This document shows positions 1 through 10,332 of a stretch of 64,000 nucleotides of DNA, one piece after another (positions within the stretch are counted from its first letter, which is position 1; the number at the start of each line of letters is the position of its first letter). This stretch comes from Acuticoccus kalidii (lineage in GTDB: Bacteria > Pseudomonadota > Alphaproteobacteria > Rhizobiales > Amorphaceae): contig NZ_JAKGCS010000019.1 in NCBI RefSeq assembly GCF_021556395.1, forward strand, positions 97,526 to 161,525, in the 5' to 3' direction. Under the pieces are notes generated by a model. It was not told where the DNA came from. It ran no database searches and was given only the letters and a program-made list of their open reading frames with translations. The translations under genes were made by a program, and so were the position numbers.

Positions 1-400
1 CGCGCGGGTTCTCATTATAGACCGGCATCACGAGAGCGGTGAGGCCGCCTGTAGCGCCACCCGTCTTGATCCGCTTCGGATGGCGCACGGCAAAGAGCGC
101 GCCAGCGACCGCGGTTCCGGCGCTGAAGCCGATCCAGGCGCTCGTGACGGTGAAGACGATGATGAGGAGCCACTCGAGGCTCGCCATTCCGCCGACATTT
201 GCCGCAGCATACATCTCGTGCACCGCGAACGCGGTGACGAGGATCGTCACCAACGCCACGGTGGTCCGGGCGGCGGCGGTGCGCCAACCCGGCCAGCCGA
301 AACCGGCGAGATGGTCCGTCGGCGACCGCGTATACCAATCGAGGTTCTGCTCGGGCATGCGCAAGGGCGCCGGAGTCGGCGTGAACGTTATGTTGTCCAT
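1..400 (-). CDS. opgH: Glucans biosynthesis glucosyltransferase OpgH/MdoH, N-terminal part (3' end outside window)
   Basis: Partial minus-strand frame starting at the ATG at 400 and running off the window. OpgH is the inner-membrane glucosyltransferase that builds the beta-1,2 backbone of osmoregulated periplasmic glucans from UDP-glucose. The visible 133 residues show a short cytosolic start, two hydrophobic stretches likely to be membrane helices (about residues 35-60 and 70-100), and then the glycosyltransferase 2 opening LVMPVYNE near the window edge. The gene overlaps the end of opgG by 13 bp (388-400), so the two are translationally coupled as in the known opgGH operon. Identity rests on the GT2 motif plus synteny. 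Confidence 0.88.
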   Translation of the reverse strand, partial: MDNITFTPTPAPLRMPEQNLDWYTRSPTDHLAGFGWPGWRTAAARTTVALVTILVTAFAVHEMYAAANVGGMASLEWLLIIVFTVTSAWIGFSAGTAVAGALFAVRHPKRIKTGGATGGLTALVMPVYNENPR

Positions 401-1926
401 CTATAGAGCCACTGCTCAGCAGGTTGGCCGTCCGCCAGCGTGAGTTGAAGTCTCAATTCCGCAAGCGTCTCGGCGTCGGAGTCGAGTTCGAATGTGATGC
501 GGAGCGTGTCAGGCTCCGGGGTCGGGAAATGGGTGAGATTGACGATCTTGCCGGCAGAGGTCTCGACGTTCACCTCCACATCCTCAATCGAGTGCCCCTT
601 CATCGCGTAATCAATTACGAAGAGTTCCCGAGTGGCGAATTGGTTCCGTCCGATGCGCGTATTTGACACCCGCGGCCCGTCCGGGGTCGCCGGGGCATCG
701 GCGTTCCAGTGGATCCGGTAGGTGATTTCGTACGGTTCTCCCGCCTTGATCGGGGCGTTCGGCTGCCAGTAAGCGACGACGTTGTCGTTGAATTCCTGGC
801 CGCTCGGAATTTCGAATAGAACGACGGCGCCGGACTGCCAGTCGCCGATCGGCTCGACCCACGCCGAGGGGCGCGTCTCGAACCGGGCGGCGGCGTCCTC
901 GTAGTCGTCATAGTCGCGCTTGCGCTGGATGAGGCCGAATCCGCGCGGTGTCGTGTCGACGAAGGCGGAGACCTGCAGACGCGACGGATTGGACAGGGGA
1001 CGCCAGAGCCACTCGCCGTTGCCGGTGTATATGGAGAGCCCGTCCGAATCGTGCACGGCGTTGCGGTAGTCGTCGAAATTGCTGCGGTTCACGCCGCTGA
1101 AGAGGAACATCGACGAAAAGGGCGCGAAGCCGATCGTTTTGATGTCCCGGCGCGGGAAAAGCGTCAGCTCGACATCGGTCACGGTTGCGTCACCTGGTCG
1201 CACCGTGATCCGATAGGCGCCGGTCGTCGACGGTGAATCGAGGATCGCGTTCACGACGACGGCCTTGGCGCCCTCCTGCGGTCGCTCGATCCAGAAGGAC
1301 CGGAAGACCGGAAATTCCTCGCCCGTCGGCTGTCCGGTGTCGATCGCGAGACCGCGCGCGGACAGGCCGTAATTCTCCCCGGCGCCGACGGCGCGGAAAT
1401 AGCTCGCCCCCTGGAAGACGGCGAACTCGTCGAGCTTGTCGGGCGAATTGATGGGGGCGCGGAGGCGGAAGCCGGAGAAGGGGATATTGCCTTCCGGCGC
1501 TTCGGTGTCGGCCGGCGGGTCGAAAATATAGGTCGACCGATCGAAGACCACGCGCTGGGCCTGATCGCCGGTCACGAGCCACAGATCGACGGGCTGGTTG
1601 AACACGAAGCCGGCGAGCAGCGCGTCGAAGAAGAAGCGGTCGTCGGAGGAAAGGGGGATCGGCCAATCGGGCCCCGGCCGCATCGCGCTGTAGGCCTGAT
1701 AGCTCATGGTCCGCAGCGCCTCGGGAATCTCGTCGCGACGGTCGACGAACGGCTTCGTCGAAAGCGCGCGCGCCGCGACGATCATCTTGTCGCGCGAGAA
1801 CGGGACGGATTCACCGAAAGGCTGGGCATTTGCCAGCGTCGCGAAGGTGAGGGGCGAAACACCGAATGCGGCGGCTGATGCTCCGGCAGCCGCACCCTTG
1901 ATGAGGTGCCGTCGGTCAACGGACAT
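388..1926 (-). CDS. opgG: Glucan biosynthesis protein OpgG/OpgD family, with Tat-type signal peptide
   Basis: A periplasmic protein of about 512 residues that works with OpgH to shape or export osmoregulated periplasmic glucans (MdoG family). The frame is open from 2007, but the ATG at 1926 places a typical export signal at the very N terminus, so that start is preferred. The signal reads DRRHLIKG followed by an Ala-rich hydrophobic stretch and an Ala-Asn-Ala-Gln type cleavage region. The paired arginines and the trailing Lys point to Tat export, as known for E. coli OpgD, rather than the Sec signal of OpgG. Length and the conserved core match the OpgG/OpgD family. It lies upstream of and overlaps opgH. 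Confidence 0.93.
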   Translation of the reverse strand: MSVDRRHLIKGAAAGASAAAFGVSPLTFATLANAQPFGESVPFSRDKMIVAARALSTKPFVDRRDEIPEALRTMSYQAYSAMRPGPDWPIPLSSDDRFFFDALLAGFVFNQPVDLWLVTGDQAQRVVFDRSTYIFDPPADTEAPEGNIPFSGFRLRAPINSPDKLDEFAVFQGASYFRAVGAGENYGLSARGLAIDTGQPTGEEFPVFRSFWIERPQEGAKAVVVNAILDSPSTTGAYRITVRPGDATVTDVELTLFPRRDIKTIGFAPFSSMFLFSGVNRSNFDDYRNAVHDSDGLSIYTGNGEWLWRPLSNPSRLQVSAFVDTTPRGFGLIQRKRDYDDYEDAAARFETRPSAWVEPIGDWQSGAVVLFEIPSGQEFNDNVVAYWQPNAPIKAGEPYEITYRIHWNADAPATPDGPRVSNTRIGRNQFATRELFVIDYAMKGHSIEDVEVNVETSAGKIVNLTHFPTPEPDTLRITFELDSDAETLAELRLQLTLADGQPAEQWLYRWTT

Positions 1927-2045
1927 CCGGGCAATTCCTTCTCGGACGAATTTCTGCAGGGGGTCTAGAAAGCGATTTAGACACGATGATGACCGCGGAC
2001 GGTTCAATGTCTGGATTATATGCCTGGGACTATACGCGGGTCAGC

Positions 2046-2462
2046 TTACAAAAAGGCTGCCTTCGTGAACGCGCGCTGAATTGCCGTAACGAGGGGCGCA
2101 TCGGCCGCGGGCATCGGGTAATCGGCGAGCGCGTCGGCGCGGACAAATTGCACGTCGGCAACCTCTCGCGGCGTGGGCGTGCCCGTCCACGCCCGCACCG
2201 CGTAGAGCGGCATGAGGAGATGAAACGCATCATAGCGATGGCTCGCGAAGGTGAAGGGGACGAGGGTCGCCGGATCGACATCGACGTCGATCTCTTCCTT
2301 CAATTCCCGAGCGAGGGCCGCTTCGGGCGATTCGCCCGCCTCGACCTTGCCGCCGGGAAATTCCCAGAGGCCGGCCATCGATTTGCCGGTCGGCCTTTGC
2401 GTGATGAGGATGCGGCCGTCCTCGTCGATGAGAGCGGCCGCGACAACGAGAAGAAGCCGCAT
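2046..2462 (-). CDS. mutT: MutT-type Nudix hydrolase (probable 8-oxo-dGTP diphosphatase)
   Basis: A 138-residue single-domain Nudix protein. The Nudix box is visible as GGKVEAGE followed by RELKEEIDV (residues about 37-60), fitting the GX5EX7REUXEEXGU signature that binds metal and cleaves the diphosphate. MutT proteins hydrolyse 8-oxo-dGTP so that it is not built into DNA. The gene starts 8 bp after the argJ stop on the same strand, which suggests co-transcription; argJ followed by mutT is a common alphaproteobacterial arrangement. The substrate is inferred from family and context, and other Nudix substrates cannot be excluded. Confidence 0.9.
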   Translation of the reverse strand: MRLLLVVAAALIDEDGRILITQRPTGKSMAGLWEFPGGKVEAGESPEAALARELKEEIDVDVDPATLVPFTFASHRYDAFHLLMPLYAVRAWTGTPTPREVADVQFVRADALADYPMPAADAPLVTAIQRAFTKAAFL

Positions 2463-2470
2463 GGCGGGCG

Positions 2471-3694
2471 TCAGGTCCGATAGTCACCGTTGATGGCGAC
2501 ATATTCCTTGGTGAGATCGCAGGTCCACACCGTGTCACGCCCGCCGCCGAGGCCGAGATCCACGCGGATCGCGATTTCGGGCTGGCGCATCACGGCTGAC
2601 GCCGCCGCTTCGGAATAATCCGGATCGCGTGCGCCGTCGAGTGCGACGCGTACGTCGCCGAACCAGATCGCGAGGCGGTCCCGGTCGGCCGGCTCGCCGG
2701 CTTTGCCGACGGCCATCACGATGCGGCCCCAATTGGCGTCTTCGCCGGCGATCGCGGTCTTCACCAGGGGCGAATCGGCGATGGAGCGGGCGATCTTCGC
2801 GGCGGAGGCGTCGCTTTCGGCGCCCTCGACGGTCACCGCGACGAATTTGGTGAGACCCTCGCCGTCCTTAGTGACGAGATGGGCAAGCTCCAGCGTGAGG
2901 CTCGCGAGCGCCTCGGCGAATGTCGCGCCGTCGGGGCTCGCCGTATCGTCGATCACGACGCCGCTCGCCCCGGTCGCGAAGGCGAGGACGGTGTCGGAGG
3001 TCGACGTGTCGGAATCGATGGTGATCTTGTTGAAGCTCTTATCCACAGCCTCCTTCAGCATCATCTGAAGGACGGGAGCGGAAATCCGCGCATCGGTCGC
3101 GATGAAGGACAGCATCGTCGCCATATTGGGCGCGATCATGCCGGCCCCCTTGGCGATTCCGTTGATGGTGACGGGATTGCCGTCGAGCGTGACGGTGCGG
3201 GTGACGACCTTCGGAAAGGTGTCGGTCGTCATGATCGCCCGCGCGGCCTCGGCCCATCCGGCAGGCTTCAGCCCGGCGACGAGATCGTCCATCACGCCGG
3301 CGAATTTATCGGCGGACAGCGGCTCGCCGATCACGCCCGTCGACGCGAGCATGACGTGTTCGGCCGCGATCGACAGCCCATCGGCGACGAGGTCGGCGGA
3401 GCGCTGCGTCGACTCGCGCCCCTTCATGCCGGTGAAGGCGTTGGCGTTGCCCGAATTCACGAGCAAGGCCCGGCTCGCCCCGCCCGACAGGTGCGCCTTG
3501 CACCAGTCGACCGCGGCGGAGGGGCAGCGCGAGGTCGTGAAGACACCAGCGACGCTGGTGTCTTCGTCGAACGCCATCAGGAGCACGTCCGTTCGCCCCT
3601 TGGTCTTGATGCCGGCCATGGCCGTGGCGATCCGTACACCGCCGATGACGGGCGGCTCGTCGATCTTCGTCGGGGCGAAAGGAGATGGCGTCAT
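2471..3694 (-). CDS. argJ: Bifunctional glutamate N-acetyltransferase / amino-acid N-acetyltransferase ArgJ
   Basis: A 407-residue cytosolic enzyme of arginine biosynthesis. It transfers the acetyl group of N-acetylornithine to glutamate, and in bifunctional forms also uses acetyl-CoA. The hallmark autoproteolysis site is visible as [10 protein letters not shown] with the nucleophilic Thr at residue 193, where the precursor is cut into alpha and beta chains. The segment TGVIGE near residue 120 also fits the family. The start has the normal N-terminal length. The gene lies between the ppiC-like gene and mutT, all on the minus strand. Sequence alone does not settle whether it is mono- or bifunctional. 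Confidence 0.96.
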   Translation of the reverse strand: MTPSPFAPTKIDEPPVIGGVRIATAMAGIKTKGRTDVLLMAFDEDTSVAGVFTTSRCPSAAVDWCKAHLSGGASRALLVNSGNANAFTGMKGRESTQRSADLVADGLSIAAEHVMLASTGVIGEPLSADKFAGVMDDLVAGLKPAGWAEAARAIMTTDTFPKVVTRTVTLDGNPVTINGIAKGAGMIAPNMATMLSFIATDARISAPVLQMMLKEAVDKSFNKITIDSDTSTSDTVLAFATGASGVVIDDTASPDGATFAEALASLTLELAHLVTKDGEGLTKFVAVTVEGAESDASAAKIARSIADSPLVKTAIAGEDANWGRIVMAVGKAGEPADRDRLAIWFGDVRVALDGARDPDYSEAAASAVMRQPEIAIRVDLGLGGGRDTVWTCDLTKEYVAINGDYRT

Positions 3695-3705
3695 GCTCGG
3701 GTCGC

Positions 3706-4560
3706 TTACTGCTGGCTCTCTTGGGTGTCGGTCGTGTCGTCGGTGCCGGTCGCGGCGGCCTGGTCGGGCCGTTCGATCGTCGCGTCCTGTTTTAGACGAT
3801 CCAGCTCCTCGACATAGGCCTCACGAACGAGAACCTGTTGAATTTGCTCCGAGACCTGCTCGAAGCTCGGCACCTCGACGGGGCGCTTCTCGTCGACTTT
3901 GATGATGTGATAGCCGAAGCGCGACTGCACAGGCTCCTGCGTCATCTCGCCGGGTTCGAGCGCGAAGGCGGCCTCCTCGAAGGCCGGGACCATCTGGCCC
4001 TTGCCGAAGAAGCCGAGCGAACCGCCGCGGCTCTTGGAACCGGGATCGGTCGAATATTCTTCGGCGAGCGCGGCAAAATCGCCGCCGGCGTCGAGCTCTT
4101 CGATGATTCGCTTCGCCGTTTCCTCGTCCTCGACGAGAATGTGGCTCGCGCTCACCTCCTCCTCGGGTTCGATCTTGGCGACTTCCTCGTCATAGCGGGC
4201 GCGGACGGCATCGTCGGTGATGGCCTCGCCGATCACTTTTTCCATGTAGGCCTCGCGCAGCGCCTGGGTGCGCAGATATTTCATGCGGGCCTTGAAGTCG
4301 GCATCGTCCTCGAAGCCTTGCTCTTCGGCAGCGGTGGCGAGGATTTCCATGTCGATCAGAAGGTTCAGCACCATTTCGTCGCGCTGACCTTCCGGCACGC
4401 GGTCGAGGGTCTCGCCGAGGGTGGTGTAGGCGAGGGCAACATCGGCCATCGTGATCGGTGCCCCATTGACGGTCGCGAGCACCTGGTCATCTTGAGCCAT
4501 AACCGGAGTCGTGGCGAGGGCTGCGGCAATGGCCACAGTTCCGTAAATACGCTTAAACAT
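3706..4560 (-). CDS. Secreted parvulin-type peptidyl-prolyl cis-trans isomerase
   Basis: A protein of 284 residues counted from the ATG at 4560. The frame is open to 4617, but this start puts a clean Sec signal ([23 protein letters not shown] in form) first. It has an N-terminal SurA_N-like helical region (residues about 25-125) and a parvulin domain (about 137-230) marked by [30 protein letters not shown] and FGYHIIKV. It should act in the periplasm as a foldase or chaperone for exported and outer-membrane proteins. The C-terminal tail is Asp/Gln/Thr-rich and low in complexity. It is divergent from secA, an apt neighbour for a protein-export factor. Confidence 0.93.
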   Translation of the reverse strand: MFKRIYGTVAIAAALATTPVMAQDDQVLATVNGAPITMADVALAYTTLGETLDRVPEGQRDEMVLNLLIDMEILATAAEEQGFEDDADFKARMKYLRTQALREAYMEKVIGEAITDDAVRARYDEEVAKIEPEEEVSASHILVEDEETAKRIIEELDAGGDFAALAEEYSTDPGSKSRGGSLGFFGKGQMVPAFEEAAFALEPGEMTQEPVQSRFGYHIIKVDEKRPVEVPSFEQVSEQIQQVLVREAYVEELDRLKQDATIERPDQAAATGTDDTTDTQESQQ

Positions 4561-4710
4561 GGGTAAGGTCCCTGTGGGTGGGCCGAGGAGCGCTTGTTTG
4601 ACATGCCCTCCGGCCAAACATATGTCGGATCGCGCGCGCTAGACAGCATTTTCGCCGCCCTGCGCTGGTTTCGTTGCCGCGCGCCGCTCCGCTTCGACGA
4701 AGGACATTGG
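4561..4710. promoter_or_regulatory. Divergent intergenic region between the prolyl isomerase gene and secA
   Basis: This 150-bp gap must hold the promoters of two oppositely directed export genes. An AAGGA Shine-Dalgarno-like stretch at about 4699-4704 precedes the secA ATG at 4711. I could not pick out convincing -35/-10 boxes for either gene. Confidence 0.4.
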
Positions 4711-7599
4711 ATGCTCGGCACCCTGACCAAACGCCTCTTCGGTTCGGCTAACGACCGCCGAGTGAAGGGCTACCGCAGCCGCGTTGATGCGATCAACGCC
4801 GCCGAACCCGAATTCCAGCGCCTATCAGACGCTGAGCTGAGGGCAAAGACGCAAGAGTTCAAGGACAAGCTGGCCGCCGGCGCCAAGCTCGACGATCTGC
4901 TTGTCCCCGCGTTCGCCACCGTTCGGGAGGCGGCCAAGCGCACGCTCGGCCAACGCCATTTCGATGTGCAGCTCATCGGCGGCATGGTCCTCCACGAGGG
5001 CGGCATCGCCGAGATGAAGACGGGTGAGGGCAAGACGCTCGTCGCCACGCTCCCCGTCTACCTCAACGCCCTCACCGGGCGCGGCGTCCACGTCGTCACC
5101 GTGAACGACTATCTCGCCCATCGCGACGCCGACTGGATGGGGCAGGTCTACCGCTTTCTCGGCCTCGAGGTCGGTATCATCGTCCACGGCAAGACCGACG
5201 CCGACCGCCGCGCCGCCTATGCCGCGGACATCACCTACGGCACGAACAACGAGTTCGGCTTCGACTATCTGCGCGACAATCTGAAATATGACATTCGCCA
5301 GATGGCCCAGCGCGAGCACAATTTCGCGATCGTCGACGAGGTCGATTCGATCCTGGTCGACGAGGCGCGTACCCCGCTGATCATCTCCGGTCCGCTCGAG
5401 GACCGCTCCGAGTTCTACAACACGATCGACGCGTTCGTGCCGAAGCTCGAGGAAGAGGATTACGAGATCGACGAGAAGATGCGCACCGCGCACTTCACCG
5501 AGATCGGCAACGAGAAGCTCGAATCGCTGCTGTCCGAAGCGGGCCTCATGAAGGGCGATTCGCTTTATGACGTGGAAAACGTCTCCGTCGTCCATCACCT
5601 TCAGCAGGGGCTGAAGGCGCACAAGCTGTTCCAGCGCGATCGCGATTATATCGTGAAGAACGGCGAGGTGATCATCATCGACGAGTTCACCGGCCGCATG
5701 ATGCCGGGCCGCCGCTATGGCGAGGGCCTGCACCAGGCGCTGGAGGCGAAGGAAAAGCAGCCGATCCAGCCGGAGAACCAGACGGTCGCCTCGATCACCT
5801 TCCAGAACTATTTCCGCATGTACAACAAGCTCGCCGGCATGACGGGCACGGCGGACACCGAGGCGGAAGAGTTCATGGACATTTACGGGCTCGAGGTGCT
5901 CTCGATCCCGACGAACGTGCCCGTCGCCCGCGTCGACGAGGACGATCAGGTCTACCGCACGCAGGATGAGAAATACGCCGCGATCCTCGAGGTGATCCGC
6001 GAGGCGCACGCGCGCAATCAGCCGATTCTCGTCGGCACGACCTCGATCGAGAAATCCGAGCAGCTCGCCGAGCGCCTCAAGAAAGACGGCTTCCGCCAGC
6101 GTGACGTGACCGCCCCCGACGCTGCGGTGAAGATGGGCGCGACCTCGAAGGGCGGCAAGCCGACCTTCCAGGTCCTCAACGCCCGTTATCACGAGCAGGA
6201 GGCCCGCATCATCGCGCAGGCCGGCGTTCCGGGCGCGATCACCATCGCGACCAACATGGCCGGCCGCGGCACCGACATTCAGCTCGGCGGCAATGCCGAC
6301 ATGCTGATCGCCGAAGAGCTCGGCCCGCGGGTCGATGGCGGCGACACCGACGCCGAGCGCGCGGAGAAAGAGGCCGAGATCCGCGCCCGTGTCGAGGACA
6401 TGAAGCAGAAGGCGCTCGAAGCCGGCGGCCTCTTCGTCCTCGCGACGGAGCGGCACGAAAGCCGCCGCATCGACAACCAGCTCCGCGGCCGTTCCGGCCG
6501 TCAGGGCGACCCCGGCCGCTCGCGCTTCTACCTGTCCCTTCAGGACGACCTGATGCGCATTTTCGGCTCGGAGCGCATGGACGGGATGCTTCAGCGTCTC
6601 GGGCTCGAAGAGGGCGAGGCGATCGTCCACCCGTGGATCAACCGCGCCCTCGCGAAGGCGCAGCAGAAGGTCGAGGCGCGCAACTTCGACCAGCGCAAGA
6701 ACGTCCTCAAATACGATGACGTGATGAACGACCAGCGTAAGGTCGTGTTCGAGCAGCGCCGCGATCTGATGCGCGACGACAGCGTCCGCGACGCGATCAA
6801 CGAGATGCGCGACGACGTCGTCGACACCCTGGTCGCCAAGCACATCCCCGAAAAAGCCTATCCCGAGCAGTGGGACACGCAGGGCCTCCACGACGAGGTG
6901 CAGCGCGTCCTCGCCCTCGACGTTCAGGTCATCGAGTGGGCGAAGGAAGAGGGGATCGCCGACGAGGAGATCCGCGAGCGCTTGAAGAAGGCCGCCGACG
7001 AGGCCGCCGCCCGCAAGGTCGCCAAATACGGCTCCGAGATGTGGCGTCAGGTCGAAAAGTCGGTCCTTCTCCAAACGCTCGACCATCTCTGGCGCGAGCA
7101 CATCGCGGCCCTCGATCATCTGCGTTCGGTGATCGGCTTCCGCGGTTATGCCCAGCGTGACCCGCTGAACGAGTACAAGACCGAGGCGTTCGAGCTCTTC
7201 GATGCAATGCTTCAGGAGCTTCGCATGGCCGTGACGGCCCAGCTCATGCGCATCGAGATCCAGGTGACGCCGAACGCTCCGCCCATGCCGACGGACGACG
7301 GGGAGGTCTACGAGGGCCACCACATCGACGCCGACACGGGCGAGGACGAGTTCGCCTCTCCGGAATATACCGAGCAGAAGCCGGAGCCCGCTCCGATGGA
7401 TGCCGAAGAGGGGGACCTCGCGCTCGTGGACGACACGCGGGCGGCTAGCGCTTCAGGCGCGACGGCGACGAGCCGCAAGGCGGCCGCCGGCGGTCGCGAT
7501 CCGTCCGACCCGCGCACCTGGGGCAAGGTCAGCCGCAACGAAGCGTGCCCCTGCGGCTCCGGCAAGAAGTACAAGCACTGCCACGGCCGCACGGGCTGA
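4711..7599 (+). CDS. secA: Preprotein translocase ATPase SecA
   Basis: A 962-residue motor ATPase that drives proteins through the SecYEG channel. The frame is open from 4594; the ATG at 4711 is chosen because it gives the standard start [12 protein letters not shown] and has a Shine-Dalgarno-like sequence upstream. Visible motifs are Walker A MKTGEGKT (about residues 101-108), the DEVD box in [16 protein letters not shown] (about 206-220), and [10 protein letters not shown] and [10 protein letters not shown] of the second helicase half. The C-terminal SEC-C zinc motif [13 protein letters not shown] binds SecB and phospholipids. Full length for an alphaproteobacterial SecA, with no irregularity. 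Confidence 0.98.
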   Translation: MLGTLTKRLFGSANDRRVKGYRSRVDAINAAEPEFQRLSDAELRAKTQEFKDKLAAGAKLDDLLVPAFATVREAAKRTLGQRHFDVQLIGGMVLHEGGIAEMKTGEGKTLVATLPVYLNALTGRGVHVVTVNDYLAHRDADWMGQVYRFLGLEVGIIVHGKTDADRRAAYAADITYGTNNEFGFDYLRDNLKYDIRQMAQREHNFAIVDEVDSILVDEARTPLIISGPLEDRSEFYNTIDAFVPKLEEEDYEIDEKMRTAHFTEIGNEKLESLLSEAGLMKGDSLYDVENVSVVHHLQQGLKAHKLFQRDRDYIVKNGEVIIIDEFTGRMMPGRRYGEGLHQALEAKEKQPIQPENQTVASITFQNYFRMYNKLAGMTGTADTEAEEFMDIYGLEVLSIPTNVPVARVDEDDQVYRTQDEKYAAILEVIREAHARNQPILVGTTSIEKSEQLAERLKKDGFRQRDVTAPDAAVKMGATSKGGKPTFQVLNARYHEQEARIIAQAGVPGAITIATNMAGRGTDIQLGGNADMLIAEELGPRVDGGDTDAERAEKEAEIRARVEDMKQKALEAGGLFVLATERHESRRIDNQLRGRSGRQGDPGRSRFYLSLQDDLMRIFGSERMDGMLQRLGLEEGEAIVHPWINRALAKAQQKVEARNFDQRKNVLKYDDVMNDQRKVVFEQRRDLMRDDSVRDAINEMRDDVVDTLVAKHIPEKAYPEQWDTQGLHDEVQRVLALDVQVIEWAKEEGIADEEIRERLKKAADEAAARKVAKYGSEMWRQVEKSVLLQTLDHLWREHIAALDHLRSVIGFRGYAQRDPLNEYKTEAFELFDAMLQELRMAVTAQLMRIEIQVTPNAPPMPTDDGEVYEGHHIDADTGEDEFASPEYTEQKPEPAPMDAEEGDLALVDDTRAASASGATATSRKAAAGGRDPSDPRTWGKVSRNEACPCGSGKKYKHCHGRTG

Positions 7600-7778
7600 G
7601 GCTGAGCGACGGCGCGCCGTTCCCCACGAGGGCACGGCGCGGCGCCGGGCGAAACCACGACCGGACGGGCGCCGGCGATCGCCGTGCCCGGACGGCAAGA
7701 GCGCCGGCCCCCGAACGCCCGCACGGGCCGAGCCGGCCCATCACGGGCGCGCCGGGGCGTTGAAGGCACGATGGTCCG
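7600..7778. other. Intergenic stretch after secA
   Basis: 179 bp of very GC-rich sequence between secA and the cyclase gene. No gene, RNA or clear terminator with a T-tract was seen. Confidence 0.4.
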
Positions 7779-9011
7779 ATGCTGTCGAGATTGATCGCGG
7801 AACTCGAGGAATTTCTTGCGATCAGCGCGCTCGAGGATCGCCCTTTCCGGTCCGTCTTTGCCGAGCTGTGCCGCCGCACGCGCGAAGGCGGCGTTTCGTT
7901 GAGCCGCGCCTCGATCGGCTGGCGACTCCTCGATCCGGTGTTCTTCAGCCAGAATATCGTCTGGCGGGCGCACGCGGACCTCGAGGTCGAGCGGTTCGAG
8001 TATTCGGCCGAGGGGCGGCCCGACGTCTATCTGCGCTCGCCGTTGCGCCATGTCGTCGAGAACGGGATTGCGTTCTTTCGCCGCCGGATCTGCGATCCGG
8101 ACACCCCGCGCGACTTCGAGATTCTATCCGATCTGGCCGACGCCGGAATCTCCGACTACATCCTGATGCTGATCGGGTTCGGACGTAACGCGCCCGCGAA
8201 CGTGCCGGGAGCGGGCGTCATCTTCGGGGCCGCCTCGGATGCGCCGGGCGGCTTCACGGACGACGAGATCGCCTTCCTGAAGCGCGTTCGTTATATGATC
8301 GCGGTCGCCGCCCGGATGCAGATGTTGCGCGAGGCGGCCGAACAGCTCGCCTCCACCTATCTCGCGACCTCGGCCGGCCGGCGCGTTCTCAATGGCGAGA
8401 TCCGTCGCGGCGACGGCGAGGTCGTCGAAGGGGTGATCTGGTATTGCGATCTACGTGGCTCGACGGCGCTGTGCGAACGCCTCGGAACCGAGCGTTATAT
8501 CGACCTTCTGAACGACTATTTCAGCGCCACCGCCGGCCCTGTCGCGGCGGCCGGGGGCGACGTTCTCGACTTTATCGGTGACGCGGTGCTCGCGATCTTT
8601 CCCCATCGCGAAGACGGGGTCGCGCGCGCCATCCGGGCGAGTGAAGAGGTGCGGCTCGCGCTCGGGGCATTGCTCGAACGGCGGCGCGAGGAGCTTGCGG
8701 ACCGGGCCGAAGTGGCCGATCTCGTCGGCATCGCGATCGATGTCGGGCGGGTGATGTACGGCAATATCGGCATTCCGAATCGCCTGACATTTTCCGTCAT
8801 CGGCTCGACCGTCAATCAGGTGACGCGGATCGAGCGCCTCACCAAGGAACTCCACGTCCCGCTCCTCGTGACGGCGCCGATCGCGGCGATCGAGCCGGCC
8901 CGCTGGACGAGCCGCGGCACCTATGCGCTCGACGGGGTGTCGCGCCCGCTGGAGCTGTTCTCCGAGGCTGCGCCCGTGCCGGACAGCGGGTTCTCCGGAT
9001 CCCAGCGATAG
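7779..9011 (+). CDS. Class III adenylate/guanylate cyclase domain protein
   Basis: 410 residues. The N-terminal half (about 1-200) is an uncharacterised sensor-like region without clear membrane helices. The C-terminal half (about 215-400) is a class III cyclase catalytic domain: CDLRGSTALCERL carries the first metal Asp (224) and DVLDFIGDAVLAIFP carries the second (268), followed by GNIG and a VNQVTRIE helix. It should make cAMP or cGMP from the nucleoside triphosphate, but substrate choice cannot be read with confidence. The gene stands alone after secA. Its last 91 bp overlap antisense with the end of the moeB-like gene. Confidence 0.88.
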   Translation: MLSRLIAELEEFLAISALEDRPFRSVFAELCRRTREGGVSLSRASIGWRLLDPVFFSQNIVWRAHADLEVERFEYSAEGRPDVYLRSPLRHVVENGIAFFRRRICDPDTPRDFEILSDLADAGISDYILMLIGFGRNAPANVPGAGVIFGAASDAPGGFTDDEIAFLKRVRYMIAVAARMQMLREAAEQLASTYLATSAGRRVLNGEIRRGDGEVVEGVIWYCDLRGSTALCERLGTERYIDLLNDYFSATAGPVAAAGGDVLDFIGDAVLAIFPHREDGVARAIRASEEVRLALGALLERRREELADRAEVADLVGIAIDVGRVMYGNIGIPNRLTFSVIGSTVNQVTRIERLTKELHVPLLVTAPIAAIEPARWTSRGTYALDGVSRPLELFSEAAPVPDSGFSGSQR

Positions 9012-9742
9012 CGGATCGTCTCGAAGCGCGAGGCGCGCGCGTCGAAGAGGAGGAGCGTTTCGAAGAGCGGCTCGCCGATCCCCAGTATGAGCTTCAACAC
9101 CTCGTTCGCCTCGATCGTCCCGATGACGCCGGTGACGACGCCGAGAATGCCGTTCGCGACGCAATTGTCGACGAAGGCGTCCGGCGGGGGCTCCGGGTAG
9201 AGGCAGCGATAAGTCGGGTAGGGCGTTCCGTCCGGCGCGGTGAGGTGGGGGGCGAAGGTGGTGACCTGCCCGTCGAAGCCGGTGACGGCGGCGCTGATGA
9301 GGGGGATGCCGGCGCGGAAGGCCGCGTCGGAGAGGTCGTAGCGGGCGGCGGCGTTGTCCGTCCCGTCGACCGCGATATCGCAACCGGCGAGGAGGGCGGC
9401 GGCGTTTTGCGCATCAAGCCGCGTCTGGTGCGTGACGACATGGACGTGCGGGTTGAGCCGCGCCACCGCCGCCGCCGCTCGCTCCACCTTCGGCGCGCCG
9501 ATATCGTCGACGCCATAGAGAATCTGCCGCTGGAGGTTCGAGAGGGACACGGTGTCCTCGTCGACGAGGACGAGCGTGCCGACGCCCGCGGCCGCCAGAT
9601 ATTGGATGACCGGCGTGCCGAGCCCGCCCGCGCCGAGCACCAGAACACGCGCCGCCTTCAGTTTGGCCTGCCCCGGCCCGCCGACCTCGTTGAGGACGAG
9701 ATGGCGCGCATAACGCTCGACCTCTTCGGGCGCGAAACTCAT
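8921..9742 (-). CDS. moeB: HesA/MoeB/ThiF family adenylyltransferase
   Basis: 273 residues with an E1-like Rossmann fold. The ATP-binding loop is [11 protein letters not shown] (residues 34-44), the adenylylation region holds NLQRQILY, and GTDN lies near 127-130. MoeB adenylylates the C-terminal Gly-Gly of MoaD in molybdopterin synthesis; ThiF does the same for ThiS. Of the two CxxC pairs that bind zinc in E. coli MoeB, this protein keeps one Cys of the first (PTYRC, Cys180, with Thr177 at the partner position), and its C-terminal counterpart reads DPENPLSG with no Cys. The gene overlaps dut by 4 bp, and its 3' end overlaps the cyclase gene on the other strand. MoeB versus ThiF is uncertain. 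Confidence 0.85.
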   Translation of the reverse strand: MSFAPEEVERYARHLVLNEVGGPGQAKLKAARVLVLGAGGLGTPVIQYLAAAGVGTLVLVDEDTVSLSNLQRQILYGVDDIGAPKVERAAAAVARLNPHVHVVTHQTRLDAQNAAALLAGCDIAVDGTDNAAARYDLSDAAFRAGIPLISAAVTGFDGQVTTFAPHLTAPDGTPYPTYRCLYPEPPPDAFVDNCVANGILGVVTGVIGTIEANEVLKLILGIGEPLFETLLLFDARASRFETIRYRWDPENPLSGTGAASENSSSGRDTPSSA

Positions 9743-10185
9743 CGGCCGGTGGAGCCGAAGCCGCCCGCGCCGCGCGCCGTCTCGTCGAGCGTGTCGACGG
9801 GGACGAGGTTGGCCTGGGTCACCGGGGCGATCACCATTTGCGCGATGCGCACGCCGCGCTCGATCAAAAACGGCTCGTCGGACAGGTTGACGAGGATCAC
9901 CTTCACCTCGCCGCGATAATCCGCGTCGACGGTGCCGGGCGAGTTGAGGACCGTGACGCCATGGCGGGCGGCGAGGCCGGAGCGGGGGCGCACCTGCGCC
10001 TCATATCCCGCCGGCAGCGCGATCGCGATCCCCGTCGGCACCATGGCGCGCTGCCAGGGGGCAAGGGTCATCGGCGCGTCGGCCGGAAGGGCGGCCGCGA
10101 GGTCGAGCCCGGCGGCGCCCTCGCTCGCATAATGCGGCGTGAGGCCGTCGCCATGGGGGAGGGTGAGGATGGGAACGTCGATCAT
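9739..10185 (-). CDS. dut: Deoxyuridine 5'-triphosphate nucleotidohydrolase (dUTPase)
   Basis: A 148-residue trimeric-type dUTPase. It hydrolyses dUTP to dUMP and PPi, keeping uracil out of DNA and feeding dTMP synthesis. The five family motifs are visible in order: [43 protein letters not shown] and the C-terminal arm [10 protein letters not shown] that closes over the active site. It starts upstream of moeB and overlaps it by 4 bp, so the two are co-transcribed. Normal length. Confidence 0.97.
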   Translation of the reverse strand: MIDVPILTLPHGDGLTPHYASEGAAGLDLAAALPADAPMTLAPWQRAMVPTGIAIALPAGYEAQVRPRSGLAARHGVTVLNSPGTVDADYRGEVKVILVNLSDEPFLIERGVRIAQMVIAPVTQANLVPVDTLDETARGAGGFGSTGR

Positions 10186-10332
10186 TCTGCCGATGTAGCA
10201 CGGCCCGCGCCGTCCTTCATGTCCTCCGTGCGGGCCGTCCGTCGCGGCTTCCGCCCCGCCGGGGGCGATCGGCGGGGACGGCGCCGTTCCTTGGCGATGG
10301 TCGGAGCATCGGGCCGGCGCGGGGCGGATGGG

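Noticed and set aside
4825..7323. 832-codon minus-strand frame opposite secA
   Set aside because: A long antisense shadow caused by high GC content and strong codon bias in secA.
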